A stretch of 22,533 bases of DNA from Priapulus caudatus (lineage: Eukaryota > Priapulida > Priapulimorpha > Priapulimorphida > Priapulidae). The notes beneath the pieces are model-generated. The model saw only the letters and a program-made list of their open reading frames with translations, was not told where the DNA came from and ran no database searches. Shown one piece after another: positions 19,354 through 22,533 of the stretch. The position numbers and the translations under genes were made by a program. The stretch is from assembly GCF_000485595.1 (NCBI RefSeq), contig NW_014577102.1, forward strand, positions 459,361 to 481,893, read 5' to 3'. Positions within the stretch are counted from its first letter, which is position 1. Each line of letters starts with the position of its first letter.

Positions 19354-19524
19354 AGGAGGAGTCAAGCCGCTGGTGCTGTGCAGTCCGGAAACGGATTTCG
19401 GCTCCAACAAAAGTCCGGAGCACTACACGGAGAGGAAGATGGCGCTGTTCTGTGGTGAACATGACATCAACTGCAGTGGTTCATCACAGACCACGTCCCT
19501 GAAGGATAGCCCCTCAGACATCAG
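19197..19524 (+). CDS. Candidate exon of an unknown polyglycine protein (CDS from 19295)
   Basis: The acceptor TTTCTATTGCAG ends at 19196 and a strong donor CATCAG|GTAAGTAAGG follows 19524. The first in-frame ATG (19295-19297) gives MKKKDVE, about 15 glycines from a (GGC)n run at 19317-19356, VKPLVLCSPETDFGSNK, a Lys/Glu stretch, and LFCGEHDINCSGSSQTTSLK before the splice in phase 2. Sequence before the ATG would be 5'UTR. I recognise no family. CDINC-like cysteines and Ser/Pro-rich ends are not diagnostic. No partner exon was found in the window. It could also be a chance frame in GC-rich sequence. Confidence 0.45.
19317..19356. repeat. (GGC)n trinucleotide repeat
   Basis: About a dozen GGC triplets followed by GGAGGAGGA, encoding polyglycine in the candidate exon's frame (and polyalanine or polyarginine in others). 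Confidence 0.95.
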
Positions 19525-20040
19525 GTAAGTAAGGAAATACCAGTAAAATCAAGAGCTAATAATACCTTGTAGGGATTAGGGATTAAGAGAATATTAGGTA
19601 GGGTGTAGGTATTATTAGCTCTTGATAAAATACTTAGGGAGGGCTGCTTAAACTGCAGCGTTACAATGGAATGGGCGAGCAATGGGAAAGAGGGAGTTAA
19701 TGGAACATGACATCAGATGCAGTGGTTAGTCACAGTCCACGTCACTGAATGATAGAGCCTGTCGTTTTATAAGGGAAGGGGAGATTGGTGGGCGAAGAGG
19801 AAGCGAATTCTGAGGAATGAATAGGAAGGTAATCAGGTAATCAGACCCTCAGACATCAGGTAATTATAAAGAACCTGTTGATTTATACAGAAATGGGAGA
19901 GGGGTGGGGAAGAGGGAGGAAATTTAGGGGAATGAATAGGAAGGATAGCCCCTCAGACCTCAGGTAAGTAAAGGGGGTCTGCAACTTTATAAGGGAAAGG
20001 TCACGGGGAGGAGAGAGGGAAGGTGTGTGGGGGGGGAGGG
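19504..20040. repeat. Degenerate tandem copies of the exon 3' end and donor
   Basis: Blocks like GATAGCCCCTCAGACATCAGGTAAGTAA occur at 19505, in part at 19842 (TCAGACATCAGGTAATT) and at 19944 (CAGACCTCAGGTAAGTAAA), separated by purine-rich GGGAATGAATAGGAAG sequence with a spacing of about 100-115 bp. In addition, 19698-19758 is a diverged copy of exon positions 19455-19515 (GAACATGACATCA-TGCAGTGGTT, then CACGTC-CTGAA-GATAG). Confidence 0.75.
19543..19631. mobile_element. 89-bp MITE-like inverted repeat with ATCAAGAGC arms
   Basis: GTAAAATCAAGAGCTAATAA... (19543-19566) and its reverse complement (19608-19631) form arms of about 24 bp around a 41-bp centre. It sits just after the candidate exon's donor, within the tandem-repeat region. 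The arms share TCAAGAG with two other elements in the window. Confidence 0.75.
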
Positions 20041-20780
20041 AATCAATGTGAATGGAAGTCATATTACAAATAATAATATGTATTTTCATATTGTAATTGG
20101 TAATTAATATATAACAGATTTTGATTAAATATCCGTAGTGCATATATGCAGTATGTTAATTGCCTTTTCTCGATTCATGTTCTATCTTTGCGATGTATGC
20201 ATGTGTTGTGGTGAGAGTGAAGGTAATACTCCGTAATAGTGTGTGTAGGGTGTACGTGTTACGTTACTCTGTCAGAATGCCTAATTAATAGCAACTCAAC
20301 GCATTGTTCTATAGGTCGTTGAGTGTTAACCATTACTTACTAGTTGTATTGTAACAATAGCCATATTAACATACATGTACATATTACTCGAATAATTAAT
20401 TGAAGAAATTTTGAAATATGTGCAATTTTGAATCGTTGACAGGTATGTCAATTACCTGCAAAATTGTGTAAAATCTTTTTAGCGTGTATTTGACAGCGGA
20501 CTTTGAACTTTTCCGTCAGAAGAGTGTTGGAGTATGACTCCACGTGAGAGACTGTAGGAGAGTGGGTTGCCCGAGGCTTTCTGTCAGATTTCTGCCCTAA
20601 AGCTGGGCACTTACTGCATCGATTTCTAACCACACACGTCATTGCTACTGACTTCAAATTTCAATCACTGCTGGCGGCGGTTCACCAAAGTTTCCTGCTC
20701 TGCTAACGTGTGCTTAGAAAGTAGATTAGGTTGCCCGTAAGTGAAGTCGGGTTCAAGTAGAAACCCAGAATTTCAGTAGC
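20041..20780. other. Unique stretch, no gene recognised
   Basis: AT-rich to about 20440, then more balanced. A minus-strand frame of 69 codons at 20657-20448 (MKSVAMTCVVRNRCSKCPAL) has no recognised family. A TGGAGT-ATG-ACTCCA hairpin sits at about 20527-20541 and GGGTT...AACCC at about 20748-20765; the latter resembles a T-arm, but no tRNA body surrounds it. Confidence 0.4.
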
Positions 20781-20859
20781 GAGATGCTAGATAAGGCGGA
20801 AACTTCTGTTGATCATTTGCTGCATGCAGTCGTGTTGTATTACAAAGCTAAAACCTACA

Positions 20860-20908
20860 ACCAAATCTATTCGCCTGTTACAATTTGTAACAAACGAATA
20901 GATTTGGT
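20860..20908. repeat. Near-perfect 49-bp palindrome
   Basis: Two 24-nt arms (ACCAAATCTATTCG, CC versus TT, TGTTACAA) flank a single T, with two mismatched positions. Weaker complementarity (TAAAAC/GTTTTA) extends outward to about 20843-20925. Such a structure may be a minimal MITE or a structured transcript element. Confidence 0.9.
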
Positions 20909-21198
20909 AGTAAATAGTTTTAACAAAATGCTTTCAGTCATGATTTTTGCTGAATACTGGGAATACACTAAACAATAGATAATTGAAACGTGACCTAATC
21001 CATACATCTACACATTCACGTTATACGACAGTTCTGTTGGTGCTGATGAAACTTTAGTATAGTGGTCGCTCTCTCACTGCGTTCATCTATTCAAGCGTAT
21101 CTATCTGTAAATGTATCGCCATTACTAGCCTACGTGTCGGATGAGGCGATTGCGCAATGTTCGTGCTCAGTTGTTGGCAGTATCCCAAGTGAAATGTT

Positions 21199-21220
21199 CC
21201 CCCCTGTGCTACTAGGGGGG
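21199..21220. repeat. C6/G6 hairpin
   Basis: CCCCCC-TGTGCTACTA-GGGGGG forms a perfect 6-bp GC stem with a 10-nt loop in otherwise unremarkable sequence. The surrounding 20980-21480 has no recognised gene. Confidence 0.7.
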
Positions 21221-21485
21221 GCATCTATGCGCGAGAGCATTTGTGCTAATAGCACTAATAAGTATACTGCTGCATTTTTTTACGACAAATGTGTCCGTGT
21301 TTGTCGAGTTTTCAATGCGAGTATATAGATGGCGACAGGTGATGGCGATAGCGTTACGTAGATGTGAACAGACAGACATGTGCCCAGCGCGAGTGTTGCT
21401 TGTATATGTATAGAATAGGCCAACCGTGTATTGATTTGTAGAGTCTCTCTATGTGAGGAAAGATGTTTTGGTGAAAGCCAGGGCG

Positions 21486-21593
21486 CGAGCGTGCGTGTGC
21501 GTGTGCGCGTGCGTGTGGCCATGTGTGTTGTGTGTGCGTGTGTGTGTGCGTGTGCGTGTGCGTGTGCGTGTGCATGTGTGTGTGCGTGTGTGT

Positions 21594-21624
<31 letters not shown>

Positions 21625-21670
21625 TGTGTGTGTGGTGCGCGCGTGCGCGTGCGTGTGTTTATGTGGATGC
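21486..21670. repeat. TG/CG microsatellite
   Basis: About 180 bp of (TG)n, GCGTGT and CGCGTGCG runs, similar to the tract at 13.5 kb. Reading frames here are repeat artefacts. Confidence 0.95.
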
Positions 21671-21848
21671 GTGCAACTGGGCCGAAGTGATTGTTGGTCA
21701 GTTGTGCTAATAGTAATATTTTTACTTTAACGGCCCTCATGGCTACTACAGTTTTGGTCAAGTTTTCATCGCGGTTACCGTTACTGCAAATCAGAATTTA
21801 TTGAACGGAGGTGTGCGCATGAGCAAGCGACGCTTGTTGAACTCCACG

Positions 21849-21853
21849 AGAGA

Positions 21854-21891
<38 letters not shown>

Positions 21892-21991
21892 GCGAGAGAG
21901 AGACAGATAGGCAGAGAGAGAGTGGGTGAGAAAGAGAGGAAGAGAAAGACAGACAGATGGGCAGAGAGTGTGAGTGAGGAAGAGAGAGCGA

Positions 21992-22022
<31 letters not shown>

Positions 22023-22023
22023 C

Positions 22024-22068
<45 letters not shown>

Positions 22069-22083
22069 GCGAGAGAGAGAACG

Positions 22084-22129
<46 letters not shown>

Positions 22130-22135
22130 TAGAGG
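21849..22135. repeat. (GA)n purine microsatellite
   Basis: About 290 bp of interrupted GA repeat with AGACAGACAG, GAGAACGGC and GTGAGAGA interruptions; strong purine bias on the plus strand. It could form triplex DNA. Arg-Glu and Ser-Leu reading frames are artefacts. Confidence 0.95.
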
Positions 22136-22533
22136 TAACAGTACTCGTTTTAAAAATCACGAGCTCTGCCGCTTGCAAACTATAATGTGATCATAAAAAT
22201 GTAACCGCACGTTTATGTGCTGGGAACTCACTTGCTCGGACTGTCTGATACCTGTGCTAGCAATGTGTATGTGTCTGGAAATGCACAAGATATTACCACG
22301 TAAGCTCGTACCACAGTACTCTCATAAGCCATGGTTCCTTGCTAGCTGTGCAACAGATGTTCGACATCGACACAACTTTGAAACCCGCATTATTCATCTC
22401 TGTTTAGCATTCCATTTGTAAACATGCTGCTTTTAGTTGGAGGTTGTTATTTAACTTGTTTGTAAACAGAGTATCGCTGTGTAATAAAGAGCAAATTATA
22501 AATAAATAGAAATAGTAATAAAGAGGTACTCTC
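22136..22533. other. Unclassified right edge; AATAAA signals at the end
   Basis: A plus-strand frame of 68 codons (22215-22421) has no recognised family. Several AATAAA hexamers at about 22484-22520 could be polyadenylation signals of a plus-strand transcript, but in AT-rich sequence they are weak evidence. Confidence 0.3.

Noticed and set aside
20745-20768. GGGTTCAAGTAGAAACCC as a tRNA T-arm
   Set aside because: The stem pairs, but the loop is not a T-loop and no cloverleaf precedes it.
21798-22190. Ser-Leu and Arg-Glu repeat proteins
   Set aside because: Translations of a (GA)n microsatellite.

Overview
The window looks like nuclear DNA of an invertebrate animal. Coding sequence is split into short exons with GT-AG introns, the background is AT-rich, and simple repeats, minisatellites and small non-autonomous DNA transposons are common. 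I see no bacterial operons, RNA genes or CRISPR. The one gene I can identify, the AP-4 adaptor epsilon subunit, is known to be missing from Drosophila, Caenorhabditis elegans and yeast. The window therefore comes from a lineage that kept AP-4, perhaps a sponge or another marine invertebrate; the exact group cannot be read from the sequence.

Left third (about 273-8516, minus strand): the N-terminal trunk of AP4E1, reconstructed in 13 exons whose splice phases join consistently. The ATG is at 8516-8514. The gene runs off the left edge, so the distal hinge and C-terminal appendage are outside. Twelve exons are open and align in order with the human protein as I recall it. Exon 10 (2982-2630) is clearly homologous but carries several frameshifts. 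Its length, 353 nt, does not fit between two phase-0 junctions, so it is either locally misassembled or decayed. Intron 9 holds two nested inverted-repeat elements and a 33-bp minisatellite. Intron 10 holds a 700-bp telomere-like C/T-rich satellite that begins exactly at the exon 10 splice donor. Exon 11 ends in a 26-bp tandem duplication that copies the splice donor.

Middle (8.5-14.2 kb): mostly non-coding. It holds a possible AP4E1 promoter near 9.47-9.6 kb, an inverted-repeat element at 8.62-8.97 kb, a 727-bp hAT-like element with a 7/8-matching 8-bp target duplication (10437-11163), a second inverted-repeat element (11246-11930), purine-rich tracts, and a long TG/CG microsatellite (13.5-13.8 kb) next to a short GC-rich unique stretch.

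Right part (14.2-22.5 kb): a minisatellite of 24 counted copies with a unit of about 90 bp and signs of a roughly 950-bp higher-order period (14.43-16.68 kb); a quiet AT-rich stretch; one plausible plus-strand exon encoding a polyglycine protein of unknown family (19197-19524), followed by degenerate tandem copies of its 3' end with repeated splice donors; a near-perfect 49-bp palindrome at 20.86 kb; and large TG and GA microsatellites at 21.5-22.1 kb.

I do not see a convincing new multi-gene system. The points most worth checking are the broken AP4E1 exon, the duplicated splice donors, the two unusual satellites and the small transposon families.
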